Shown here: positions 28,175 through 34,956 of the stretch, piece after piece
Numbering within the stretch: the first letter of the stretch is position 1
Layout of the letters: each line of letters begins with the position of its first letter
From: Kutzneria kofuensis
GTDB lineage: Bacteria > Actinomycetota > Actinomycetes > Mycobacteriales > Pseudonocardiaceae
DNA length: 64,000 nt
NCBI RefSeq assembly: GCF_014203355.1
Contig: NZ_JACHIR010000001.1
Span: 124,001-188,000 of the forward strand
Direction of reading: 5' to 3'
Position numbers and translations under genes: made by a program
The notes under the pieces: generated by a model
Told to the model about the DNA's origin: nothing
Seen by the model: the letters and a program-made list of their open reading frames with translations, nothing else
Database searches by the model: none

Positions 28175-28261
28175 TGTCCGGCCCCACCGGCTTGCCCCGC
28201 CGGTGTCCGGCCCCACCGGCTTGCCTCGCCGGTGTCCGGCCGCACCGGCTTGCCCCGCCGG
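28175..28261 (+). repeat. Three 29-bp tandem repeats
   Basis: Head-to-tail units at 28175-28203, 28204-28232 and 28233-28261, each beginning TGTCCGGCC and ending CCCGCCGG or a one-base variant. Units 2 and 3 each differ from unit 1 at a single base or two. There are no spacers, so this is not a CRISPR array. The third unit contains the likely -35 (TTGCCC) of the downstream promoter. Confidence 0.9.
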
Positions 28262-28279
28262 GTTGCTTTGTTCTATAAC
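28250..28279 (+). promoter_or_regulatory. Promoter of the GntR-DUF1648 operon
   Basis: TTGCCC (28250-28255, inside the last tandem repeat) and TATAAC (28274-28279) are separated by 18 bases. TGTT (28269-28272) and AACA (28286-28289) flank the -10 as inverted half-sites that could bind the GntR protein. AAGGAGGGGGG precedes the GTG. Confidence 0.5.
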
Positions 28280-28311
28280 TACTACAACAGCTCACCAAGG
28301 AGGGGGGTCAC

Positions 28312-28704
28312 GTGATCATCAGCCTCGACCTGTCCAGCGACGTGCCGATCTACCAGCAGCTGCGGGACCGCATCGTGGAGGGCATCGCGGCCGGCACGCT
28401 GCCGGACGGGGAGTCGCTGCCATCCACCCGACAGCTCGCGGCGGACTTCGGCATCAACTTCCACACGGTGAACAAGGCGTACGACCTGTTGAGGCAGCAG
28501 GGATTCGTGCGACTGAACCGGAAGACCGGCGCGGTGGTCGGCGCCACGGCGTCGGACGAGGCGTTCGTGGCCGACTGGACCGCGCGGGCACGCACGCTGC
28601 TCGCGGAGGCGGTGGCCAAGGGGGTGCACGCGGACGAGGTGCTGGCGACGTGCCGGGCCGTGCTCGCGGGCTTCGACAACCAACAAGGGGATGAGTCATC
28701 GTGA
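28312..28704 (+). CDS. GntR family regulator, YtrA subgroup
   Basis: A 130-residue GntR regulator with the short C-terminal domain of the YtrA subfamily. The HTH is PSTRQLAADFGINFHTVNKAYDLLRQQGFV, preceded by the typical SSDVPIYQQLRDRIVEGIAAG. YtrA-type regulators usually control adjacent membrane proteins; here the next gene encodes a DUF1648 membrane protein coupled by a GTGA overlap. It starts at GTG behind a strong ribosome site. Confidence 0.92.
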   Translation: MIISLDLSSDVPIYQQLRDRIVEGIAAGTLPDGESLPSTRQLAADFGINFHTVNKAYDLLRQQGFVRLNRKTGAVVGATASDEAFVADWTARARTLLAEAVAKGVHADEVLATCRAVLAGFDNQQGDESS

Positions 28705-29789
28705 CCACGACCGGTGTTGTGGTGCATCTGGTGTTGACGGCGCTGCTGCTCTACCTGGCCTGGCTCACGCCGTCGCTGTCGGCCCGGACGGTGCGCTTCG
28801 GCGTCCGCGTGCCCGACGACCGCGTCGACGACCCTGTGGTGCAGCGGGAAACCACCCGGTTCCGCACGGCCCTGCTGATCTCGGGAGTGATCATCGCGGC
28901 GGCGGGCCTCGGGCTGATCTTCACGGCCGGCGTGGCACTGGTGCCGGCGCCGGTGCTGGCCCAGGTCATCGTCTGGTACCTGCTGTACTTCCGGGCCAAC
29001 CGCGCGATCACCGCGGCCAAACAGGACCAGAACTGGTACGCGGGCAAGCGGCAGGGCGTCACCGCGGACACCTCCCTGCGCAGCGACCCGCCGCGGTTCC
29101 CGTGGGCCTGGCTGCTGCTGCCGATCCTCGTCGTCGCGGTGAGCGCGGTGCTCGGCATCATCCGCTACCCCGACCTGCCGGACCCGATGCCGGTGCACTT
29201 CGACGCCGCCGGCAACGCCAACCGGTACGCGCCGAAGTCGGTCGGCAGCGTGTTCACGGTCGTGTTCCTGCAGGCCGGGCTGACGCTGGTGCTGGGCGCG
29301 ATCGGCGTGCTGGTCTTCCGCGGCCCCGCCGACGTCGATCCCTCGCGGCCGGCCGCCTCGGTGCGGGCCCACCGGGAGTTCGTCGCCCGCCTGGGCCGGG
29401 GATTCATCGTCTTCGCCACGCTGCTCGACCTCGGGCTGCTCGCCACCGACTGGGCGATGTGGAGCGGCGCCCCGCAGGTTGGCGTGCTGCTGCCGCTGAC
29501 CCTCGGGCCCGTCCTCGTCGGCATCGCGATGCTGGTGATCATCGTGGTGCAACGCAACCGGGATCCCGAACCCGACGAGCACACCGGACTGTCCCATCGG
29601 GACGACGACAGCAACTGGATCGGCGGCGTCCTCTACCGCAATCCGAACGATCCGTCCTGGTTCGTGCAGCGCCGCTTCGGGTTCGGGTGGACGGTCAACA
29701 TCGGCAACCGTGTCGCACTGGTCACCTGCGCCGGCCTGACCGTCGTGGTCCTCGCACTCGGCCTGCTCATGCCGCTGATTCTTCGCTGA
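28701..29789 (+). CDS. DUF1648 / DUF5808 membrane protein
   Basis: A 362-residue integral membrane protein with about eight spans. The central PDLPDPMPVHFDAAGNANRYAPKS is the DUF1648 signature (also seen in SdpI-like immunity proteins). The C-terminal segment DSNWIGGVLYRNPNDPSWFV followed by RRFGFGWTVNIGN is the DUF5808 signature. It overlaps the GntR stop (GTGA). SdpI relatives protect against toxins or sense the envelope; the role here is unproven. Confidence 0.88.
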   Translation: MTTTGVVVHLVLTALLLYLAWLTPSLSARTVRFGVRVPDDRVDDPVVQRETTRFRTALLISGVIIAAAGLGLIFTAGVALVPAPVLAQVIVWYLLYFRANRAITAAKQDQNWYAGKRQGVTADTSLRSDPPRFPWAWLLLPILVVAVSAVLGIIRYPDLPDPMPVHFDAAGNANRYAPKSVGSVFTVVFLQAGLTLVLGAIGVLVFRGPADVDPSRPAASVRAHREFVARLGRGFIVFATLLDLGLLATDWAMWSGAPQVGVLLPLTLGPVLVGIAMLVIIVVQRNRDPEPDEHTGLSHRDDDSNWIGGVLYRNPNDPSWFVQRRFGFGWTVNIGNRVALVTCAGLTVVVLALGLLMPLILR

Positions 29790-29801
29790 GGGGGAATTCC
29801 C

Positions 29802-30782
29802 ATGCACAGCCTCGTCGTCGCGGCCCTGGTCGCCGCGACCGTCACGCCCGCCAACGCCGTTCCGGCCGTGGACCGGGAGATCACGTTCCAGTCCGACGGC
29901 GTCACCGCGTACGGCACGCTGCACGTGCCCGCGCACCGGCGCGGCGACCGCCTCGCGGCCGCCCTGCTGTTACCCGGCAGCGGCCCGACCGATCGGAACG
30001 GTAACCAGGCCAGCATCCACCCCGACACCCTGGCGCTGCTCGCCGACGCCCTGGGGCAGGACGGCATCATCACGTTCCGGTTCGACAAGTACGGCAGCGG
30101 TCCCAGCCACACGCTGCCGCCGGCCGGCACCGACTACAGCGTTTTCATCCGCCAGGCCGACGCCGCGTACGCGACCCTGCGCGAGCAGCCCGAGACGAAC
30201 CCGTTCGCGATGCTCGTGGTCGGCCACAGCGAGGGCGGCATGAACGCCATGCTCGTCGACACGTCCGTGTGGCCGCGGCCGGCCGGGCTGGCGCTGCTGG
30301 CCCCGCAGGACGGCCGGATCCTCGACATGATCGCCATGCAGGTCGGCGCGCAGCTCGACGCCGCGCTGCCGCCGGATCAGGCCGCCGCCCAGAAGGACCT
30401 GATCGCCGCCTGGATCTCCGACTACCGGGCCGGCCGGCCCGTCAGCACGGCCGGCATGCTGCCGTCGATCGCGTCGCTGTTCCAGGTTCTGCAGGCCCAG
30501 GGCGACTTTCTGCGTACCGACGACGCCATCTACCCGCCGGACGTCGCCCGCGAGGTGCCGGCCGGCACGAGGATCCTGGTGACGTGCGGGACCGCCGACG
30601 CCAACGTGCCGTGCGACACCACTCCCCCGCTGCTGCGGGCATTGCGTGGGGAGCACCTGGCCACCCTCGACGGGATCGACCACTTCCTGCACCCGGCCGG
30701 CAGCCCCGTCGACGACCAGCCGCTGGCCCCGGCCGCGCTCGCCGCGCTGCGCCAGTGGACCCGCCCCTGGACCTCACACTGA
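29802..30782 (+). CDS. Secreted alpha/beta hydrolase
   Basis: A 326-residue hydrolase with a signal peptide (MHSLVVAALVAATVTPANA). The nucleophile elbow is GHSEGG, the acid is probably the aspartate in CGTADANVP, and the histidine is in DGIDHFLHP, in the canonical order. LLPGSGPTDRNGN near residue 55 is typical of the BAAT/dienelactone-like group (oxyanion region). It is 12 bases downstream of the DUF1648 gene, so it probably belongs to the GntR operon. The substrate is unknown. Confidence 0.87.
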   Translation: MHSLVVAALVAATVTPANAVPAVDREITFQSDGVTAYGTLHVPAHRRGDRLAAALLLPGSGPTDRNGNQASIHPDTLALLADALGQDGIITFRFDKYGSGPSHTLPPAGTDYSVFIRQADAAYATLREQPETNPFAMLVVGHSEGGMNAMLVDTSVWPRPAGLALLAPQDGRILDMIAMQVGAQLDAALPPDQAAAQKDLIAAWISDYRAGRPVSTAGMLPSIASLFQVLQAQGDFLRTDDAIYPPDVAREVPAGTRILVTCGTADANVPCDTTPPLLRALRGEHLATLDGIDHFLHPAGSPVDDQPLAPAALAALRQWTRPWTSH

Positions 30783-30837
30783 GGTTCGGAACGGACCATT
30801 CCTCTACTCGGAGTTGAGGAATGGTCCGTTCCGAACC
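30783..30837. terminator. 22-bp hairpin, end of the GntR operon
   Basis: Perfectly complementary arms at 30783-30804 and 30816-30837 around an 11-base loop. The outer stem (TTCGGAA ... TTCCGAA) and inner ATTCC/GGAAT resemble the two identical hairpins at 33798 and 43400. Confidence 0.85.
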
Positions 30838-30843
30838 GATTCG

Positions 30844-31137
30844 TCAGACCTTCGGGGCGGCCATGCGGCGGCGGTGGCGGGGACCGATCTTGGCGGCGGC
30901 GACGGTGTCGCGGTCCCACTCCGCCGCGTGCGCGCCGGCCGCCTCGACCACGGCCTCGCCGGTCGCCACGTCCGGCACCACGATGTCGCCCATGGCGCCG
31001 TCGTTGCCGACCAGCACGACACGCGCGCCGGCCCGGCCGATGCGCTCCACCACGGCCCGGGTGGGCCGGCCGTGCGCGGCGACGAAGGCCTTGGCCGAGG
31101 ACACCGCCCGGCCCGGAATCCTGGTCTGCTCCGACAT
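30844..31137 (-). CDS. Small conserved-looking protein of unknown function
   Basis: A 97-residue protein with a hydrophobic core segment ARVVLVGNDGAMGDIVVPD and a strongly basic C terminus (KIGPRHRRRMAAPKV). No domain was recognised. GGTGGGGGA precedes the ATG, codon use is normal for the window, and it is divergent from the DUF885 gene with a short promoter region, all of which support a real gene. Confidence 0.65.
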   Translation of the reverse strand: MSEQTRIPGRAVSSAKAFVAAHGRPTRAVVERIGRAGARVVLVGNDGAMGDIVVPDVATGEAVVEAAGAHAAEWDRDTVAAAKIGPRHRRRMAAPKV

Positions 31138-31148
31138 TCCCCCACCTT

Positions 31149-31191
31149 AACGAGCGTTCCCACGACTACATTGGGCGCAGTGACGCTCGTT
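31149..31191. promoter_or_regulatory. Divergent promoter with 9-bp inverted repeat
   Basis: AACGAGCGT (31149-31157) and ACGCTCGTT (31183-31191) flank the -10 element TACATT (31167-31172), which ends seven bases before the GTG of the DUF885 gene. The spacing between half-sites is wide, so operator function is uncertain. Confidence 0.35.
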
Positions 31192-32790
31192 ACCCCCTTC
31201 CTCGACTGGTACCTGTCCGCGCACCCGATGCTCGCGACGCTCCTCGGCCAGACGGAGCACGAGGGCACGCTGGACGACTTCTCCGAGGCCGGCTTCCTGG
31301 CCAAGGAGCGGACGCACGCCGAGTGGCTGGCCAAGTTCACCGAGGCGACGCCGCCGACCGGGTTCAGCGACCGCATCGACCACGAGTTGGTGCTGTCCCA
31401 CCTGCGCCGCGAGCGGGCGATGGCGGACTGGCCGGTGTGGCGCCGCGATCCCGCGCCGTACGTGGGCTTCCCGCTGCAGGGCCTGTTCCAGACGTTCCTG
31501 CTGCGGTTGCGCCCCGAGCCGGAGCTGGTCGGGTCGGCGCTGAGCCGGCTGGCCGACCTGCCCGGCGTGTACGCGGCGTGCCGCGCGAACCTGGATCCGG
31601 AGCTGGCTTCGCCGCTGCTGGTCCGCCGCGGCCTCAACCAGCTGCGCACGACCCGCGGCTTCCTCACGCAGGTGCTGCCGGCGGCCGTCGAGAACGAGGC
31701 CGACCGGGCTCGCGTCGTCGAAGCCGGCGAGCGGGCCGCGGACGCCGCCGACGAGCTCGCCGCGTACCTGGAGGACTTCGCGAACCGGGCGACCGGCGAC
31801 TGGCGGATGGGCGAGAAGCTGTACTCGACGCTGCTGACGGAGGCCGAGATGCTCGGCTACGGGGCATCCGAGCTGCACACCCGCGGCCAGGCCGCCTACG
31901 CCGAGCTGGACGCCGAGGCCACCGCGCTGGCCGGCGGCGACTGGCGGGCGGCGGTGCGGGCGTTGCAGGACGACCACGCGGAGTCGATGGAGGAGCTGCT
32001 CGCCACCGTCGCCGACGAGACGGAGCGGGCCCGGCAGTTCCTCAAGGACCACGACCTGGTCACCTTCGCCGAGGGCGAGGAGTGCCGGGTCGTGCCGTCG
32101 CCGTCGTTCCTGCGACCGCTGTACGTGGTGCCGTTCTACATGGGCCCGCCCGCGATGACCGCGTCCCGGGTCGGCCACCACTTCGTGCCGTACACGCCGG
32201 ACGACGCCACCCCCGAACAGGTGGAGCAGCGGCTGCGCACCAACGGGCGGTCCGTGCTGCCGAGCATCGCCGTGCACGAGGCGTACCCCGGCCACCACTG
32301 GCATCTCTCCTGGCTCGCCGGCAATCCGCGGCCGGTGCGCAAGGTGGTCCGCACCTCGTACTTCATCGAGGGCTGGGCCCTGTACACCGAGCGCATGATG
32401 CGGCAGCAGGGCTACTTCACCACCGTCGGCCAGGAGCTGGCGCACCTGGACTTCCGGCTGTTCCGGGCCGCGCGGATCATCGTGGACACCGAGCTGCACT
32501 GCGGCGACATGACCGTCGAGCAGGCCGAGGAGTTCATGACCACGAAGTACACGCTGACCGCCGGCACCGCCAAGGGCGAGGTCGACCGGTACTGCGCCTG
32601 GCCGACGCAGGCGCCGTCCTACCTGACCGGGGCGATGGAGATCGAGGCCATCCGGGACGAGTTCGTGGCCCGCGGGCTGGGCAGCCTCAAGTCGTTCCAC
32701 GACCGGATCGCCGGCTCCGGCATGCTGCCGCTGGGGCTGGCCCGCCGAGTGGTGCTGGAACAACCCGGGGAGCAGGCTGGTTGGCGCTGA
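31180..32790 (+). CDS. DUF885 family zinc metallopeptidase-like protein
   Basis: A 536-residue DUF885 protein. The zinc motif is HEAYPGHHWH, followed by the downstream glutamate-containing helix in FIEGWALYTERMM, as in the gluzincin-like DUF885 family. TKYTLTAGTAKGEVDRYCAWPTQAPSY is another family block. No signal peptide is seen, so it should act in the cytoplasm. GTG 31180 is leaderless behind TACATT. Peptidase activity is inferred from the motif only. Confidence 0.9.
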   Translation: MTLVTPFLDWYLSAHPMLATLLGQTEHEGTLDDFSEAGFLAKERTHAEWLAKFTEATPPTGFSDRIDHELVLSHLRRERAMADWPVWRRDPAPYVGFPLQGLFQTFLLRLRPEPELVGSALSRLADLPGVYAACRANLDPELASPLLVRRGLNQLRTTRGFLTQVLPAAVENEADRARVVEAGERAADAADELAAYLEDFANRATGDWRMGEKLYSTLLTEAEMLGYGASELHTRGQAAYAELDAEATALAGGDWRAAVRALQDDHAESMEELLATVADETERARQFLKDHDLVTFAEGEECRVVPSPSFLRPLYVVPFYMGPPAMTASRVGHHFVPYTPDDATPEQVEQRLRTNGRSVLPSIAVHEAYPGHHWHLSWLAGNPRPVRKVVRTSYFIEGWALYTERMMRQQGYFTTVGQELAHLDFRLFRAARIIVDTELHCGDMTVEQAEEFMTTKYTLTAGTAKGEVDRYCAWPTQAPSYLTGAMEIEAIRDEFVARGLGSLKSFHDRIAGSGMLPLGLARRVVLEQPGEQAGWR

Positions 32791-32824
32791 CGGAGAGTCT
32801 TTCCGGCGAACAGGAGACAGTCAC

Positions 32825-33793
32825 ATGCGGGCGGTAGTGGTCGAGAGCTTCGGCGGTCCCGAGGTCCTCAAGGCGGCCGAGGCGGCCGATCCGACGCCGG
32901 GCGCGGGCGAGCTGCTCGTCCGGGTCGCGGCCGCCGGCGTGAACTACATCGACACCTATCACCGGACCGGCGCCTACTCGATGCCGACGCCGTTCGTGCC
33001 GGGTCTGGAGGGCGCCGGCGAGGTCGTGGCCGTCGGCGACGGCGTCAGCCGGTTCAAGGTCGGCGACCGGGTGGCCTGGGCCGCGGCGATCGGCAGCTAC
33101 GCCGAGCTGACCCGGGTGCCCGAGGCCGGCGCGGTCGCCGTGCCCGACGGCGTCGGGTTGGACGTCGCCGCCGGCGCGATGCTGCAGGGCATGACCGCGC
33201 ACTACCTGACCCGGTCGACCTATCCCGTGCAGGCCGGCGACACCGTTCTCGTGCACGCCGCCGCCGGCGGCATGGGGCTGCTGCTCACCCAGCAGGTCAA
33301 GGCGCTGGGCGGGCGGGTCATCGGCACCGTGTCCACCGCCGAGAAGGAGAAGTTGGCCCGCGAGGCCGGCGCCGACGAGATCATCCGGTACACCGAGACC
33401 GAGATCGCGCCGGAGGTCCGCCGGCTCACCGACGGGCAGGGCGTGGCCGTGGTCTACGACGGCGTCGGCAAGGACACCTTCGACGCCAGCCTGGAGAGCC
33501 TGCGCATCCGCGGCACCCTCGCCCTGTACGGCGCCGCCAGCGGTCCCGTGCCGCCGTTCGACCTGCAGCGCCTCAACGCCGCCGGCTCGCTGTTCGTCAC
33601 CCGGCCCACCCTCGGCCACCACGTCCTCACCCGTGAGGAGCTGGACTGGCGTTCCGGCGAGGTCTTCGCCGGCATCAAGTCCGGCAAGCTCACCATCCGC
33701 ATCAGCGGCCGCTACCCGCTCGCCGACGCGGCCAAGTCCCACGAGGATCTCCAGGCCCGCCGCACCACCGGCAAGCTCCTGCTGATCCCCTGA
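32825..33793 (+). CDS. NADPH:quinone oxidoreductase (Qor, zinc-free MDR family)
   Basis: A 322-residue medium-chain reductase. The N-terminal GroES-like domain (AAAGVNYIDTYHRTGAY) lacks the zinc-ligand cysteines, and the NADP-binding motif is HAAAGGMGLLLTQQVKALG, characteristic of QOR1-type enzymes. It reduces quinones or other activated alkenes, one electron or hydride at a time depending on subclass. The ATG has GGAGACAG upstream. It ends just before a 51-base perfect hairpin. Confidence 0.92.
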   Translation: MRAVVVESFGGPEVLKAAEAADPTPGAGELLVRVAAAGVNYIDTYHRTGAYSMPTPFVPGLEGAGEVVAVGDGVSRFKVGDRVAWAAAIGSYAELTRVPEAGAVAVPDGVGLDVAAGAMLQGMTAHYLTRSTYPVQAGDTVLVHAAAGGMGLLLTQQVKALGGRVIGTVSTAEKEKLAREAGADEIIRYTETEIAPEVRRLTDGQGVAVVYDGVGKDTFDASLESLRIRGTLALYGAASGPVPPFDLQRLNAAGSLFVTRPTLGHHVLTREELDWRSGEVFAGIKSGKLTIRISGRYPLADAAKSHEDLQARRTTGKLLLIP

Positions 33794-33797
33794 GTCG

Positions 33798-33848
33798 TTC
33801 GGAAGGGGGCATTCCTGGCGTTGAACGCCAGGAATGCCCCCTTCCGAA
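33798..33848. terminator. 51-base perfect hairpin, copy A
   Basis: Arms of 25 bases (33798-33822 and 33824-33848) are perfectly complementary around one central base. It lies between the convergent quinone oxidoreductase and a secreted protein gene. The whole 51-base element is identical to the one at 43400-43450. Confidence 0.9.
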
Positions 33849-33852
33849 TGTT

Positions 33853-34350
33853 TCAGCGCCGGAAGTGGATCTCACCGTGGCCGGTGCCGGTGGAGCCGGG
33901 GCAGCGCTGGTCGAAGCTGCCGTCGAAGGCGGCCAGCAGGCCGGTCGACGGATCCACCTCGATGCGGTCGACGGTGATGCCGCCCTGCTCGGCGTAGCAG
34001 CCGAGGCCGTCCGAGATCACCAGGACGCTGGCCAGCTCGGGGTGCGACCGCGGGTCGCCGACGGTGTCGTACGTGCCGGCCTGCAGCGGCGCGGCGTTCG
34101 GGCCGCGCAGTTCCACGGCGACGTTGGCGAAGCCCGCATCCGCCACCACCCTGATCGTGTTCTGGCGGTCGCTGATCAGCACCTCCTGGTCCGGCTCGGC
34201 CCAGTGCACGCTGGTCTTCGCCGGGAACGAGCCGGGCTCGGCGGTGAAGTCGAGGCTGCTCACGGGCGTGGTGTCGGCGAAGGCCGTCGGCACGGCCAGC
34301 ACGGCGACGGCGGCGGCCACGGGCAGAGCGGCGATAACTCGTCCGATCAT
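33853..34350 (-). CDS. Secreted protein of unknown function
   Basis: A 165-residue exported protein: signal peptide (IGRVIAALPVAAAVAVLAVPTAFA) then a beta-rich mature part with two cysteines (GLGCYAE and DQRCPGS) that could pair. SLDFTAEPGSFPAKTSVHW at the start of the mature chain is unusual for known domains; none was recognised. The ATG has GGGAGG upstream. Confidence 0.75.
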   Translation of the reverse strand: MIGRVIAALPVAAAVAVLAVPTAFADTTPVSSLDFTAEPGSFPAKTSVHWAEPDQEVLISDRQNTIRVVADAGFANVAVELRGPNAAPLQAGTYDTVGDPRSHPELASVLVISDGLGCYAEQGGITVDRIEVDPSTGLLAAFDGSFDQRCPGSTGTGHGEIHFRR

Positions 34351-34533
34351 CGATTTCCCTCCCTGGAATCGTGGTCGATCGTGTCGCACTCCGTGACCGA
34401 TCGGCTACAAGGCGAACCTCACAGCAACGCCGCCCGCCGCCGTGCGTCGCCCCGTCGGCAGTCATCACCCGATGGGATGAAGTGCCCTGCTCACTGCCCC
34501 TGGTCACAGGGTTGAACCGACTGCACAACCATA

Positions 34534-34543
34534 TGCACGTGCA
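34534..34543. promoter_or_regulatory. Palindrome TGCACGTGCA, upstream copy
   Basis: Perfect 10-base palindrome over the expected -35 position, 11 bases before TACGGT. The second copy is at 34581-34590. Confidence 0.5.
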
Positions 34544-34554
34544 CGATTAGCTGG

Positions 34555-34560
34555 TACGGT
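34555..34560 (+). promoter_or_regulatory. -10 element TACGGT
   Basis: It is followed by seven bases and then the ATG of the 14-codon reading frame, the same spacing as the leaderless genes in this window. Confidence 0.5.
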
Positions 34561-34567
34561 TCGCCGT

Positions 34568-34612
34568 ATGCACGCGCCCCTGCACGTGCATGTGCACTGG
34601 AACCGCTACTGA
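34568..34612 (+). CDS. Possible His-rich leader peptide (14 aa)
   Basis: ATG placed seven bases after TACGGT opens a frame encoding MHAPLHVHVHWNRY and then TGA, 12 bases before the DUF397 start. Four of fourteen residues are histidine. The leaderless position is what supports it; the palindrome TGCACGTGCA (34581-34590) overlaps the LHVH codons, so the histidines could be a by-product of a DNA-binding site. It could act as an attenuator or upstream ORF. Too short for statistical support. Confidence 0.35.
   Translation: MHAPLHVHVHWNRY
34581..34590. promoter_or_regulatory. Palindrome TGCACGTGCA, downstream copy
   Basis: Second copy, 47 bases after the first and downstream of the -10 element. 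The two copies bracket the promoter, as expected for a repressor that loops or binds cooperatively. Confidence 0.5.
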
Positions 34613-34624
34613 CCGGGAGGGGTC

Positions 34625-34867
34625 ATGGCACACCAGATCGACATCCACAACGGCATGTCCGCAACAGACCTGACGGGCGTCGCCTGGCGCAAGAGCCGCC
34701 GCAGCGGCGCGGTCGGGAACTGCGTCGAGGTCGCGCGGCTGGCCAACGGCGACATCGCGGTCCGGAACTCCCGGTTCCCGGACGGTCCGGCGCTGGTCTA
34801 CACGCAGGCCGAGATCACGGCCTTCGTCGGCGGCGTCAAGGACGGCGAGTTCGACGACCTGGCCTGA
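34625..34867 (+). CDS. DUF397 domain protein (orphan)
   Basis: An 80-residue DUF397 protein with the family pattern: WRKSRRSGAVGNCVEVARL, then DIAVRNSRFPDGPALVYT, then ITAFVGGVKDGEF. Such proteins usually sit next to a helix-turn-helix (XRE) regulator in actinomycetes and antagonise it in development and antibiotic control; no such partner lies in the neighbourhood here. GGGAGGGG precedes the ATG. A hairpin terminator follows. Confidence 0.92.
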   Translation: MAHQIDIHNGMSATDLTGVAWRKSRRSGAVGNCVEVARLANGDIAVRNSRFPDGPALVYTQAEITAFVGGVKDGEFDDLA

Positions 34868-34884
34868 GCGCCCATATACGGCGG

Positions 34885-34914
34885 GGTGGCCTCCTGCGTC
34901 AACAGGAGGCCACC
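34885..34914. terminator. Hairpin terminator after DUF397
   Basis: Perfect 12-bp stem GGTGGCCTCCTG / CAGGAGGCCACC with a CGTCAA loop between the convergent DUF397 and GH92 genes. Confidence 0.85.
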
Positions 34915-34956
34915 GATGGCCCGCCCAGGAACCCGGGACTCGAGCCGTAAACGAGC

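Larger units (their letters stand above)
27960..28311 (+). other. 352-base intergenic region with repeats and GntR promoter
   Basis: Between the divergent crystallin-like gene and the GntR gene. It contains a short direct repeat of GGTACCCGACC near 28079-28101, three 29-base tandem repeats at 28175-28261, and the promoter of the GntR operon. No protein or structured RNA was recognised in the rest. Confidence 0.6.
34351..34624. other. 274-base intergenic region with paired palindromes
   Basis: Divergent region between the secreted protein gene and the DUF397 gene. It holds two copies of the palindrome TGCACGTGCA (34534-34543, 34581-34590), a TACGGT -10 element (34555-34560) and a 14-codon reading frame (34568-34612). 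Nothing was recognised in 34380-34530. Confidence 0.7.

Noticed and set aside
28175-28261. 29-base repeats as a CRISPR array
   Set aside because: Units are head to tail without spacers and there are no cas genes.
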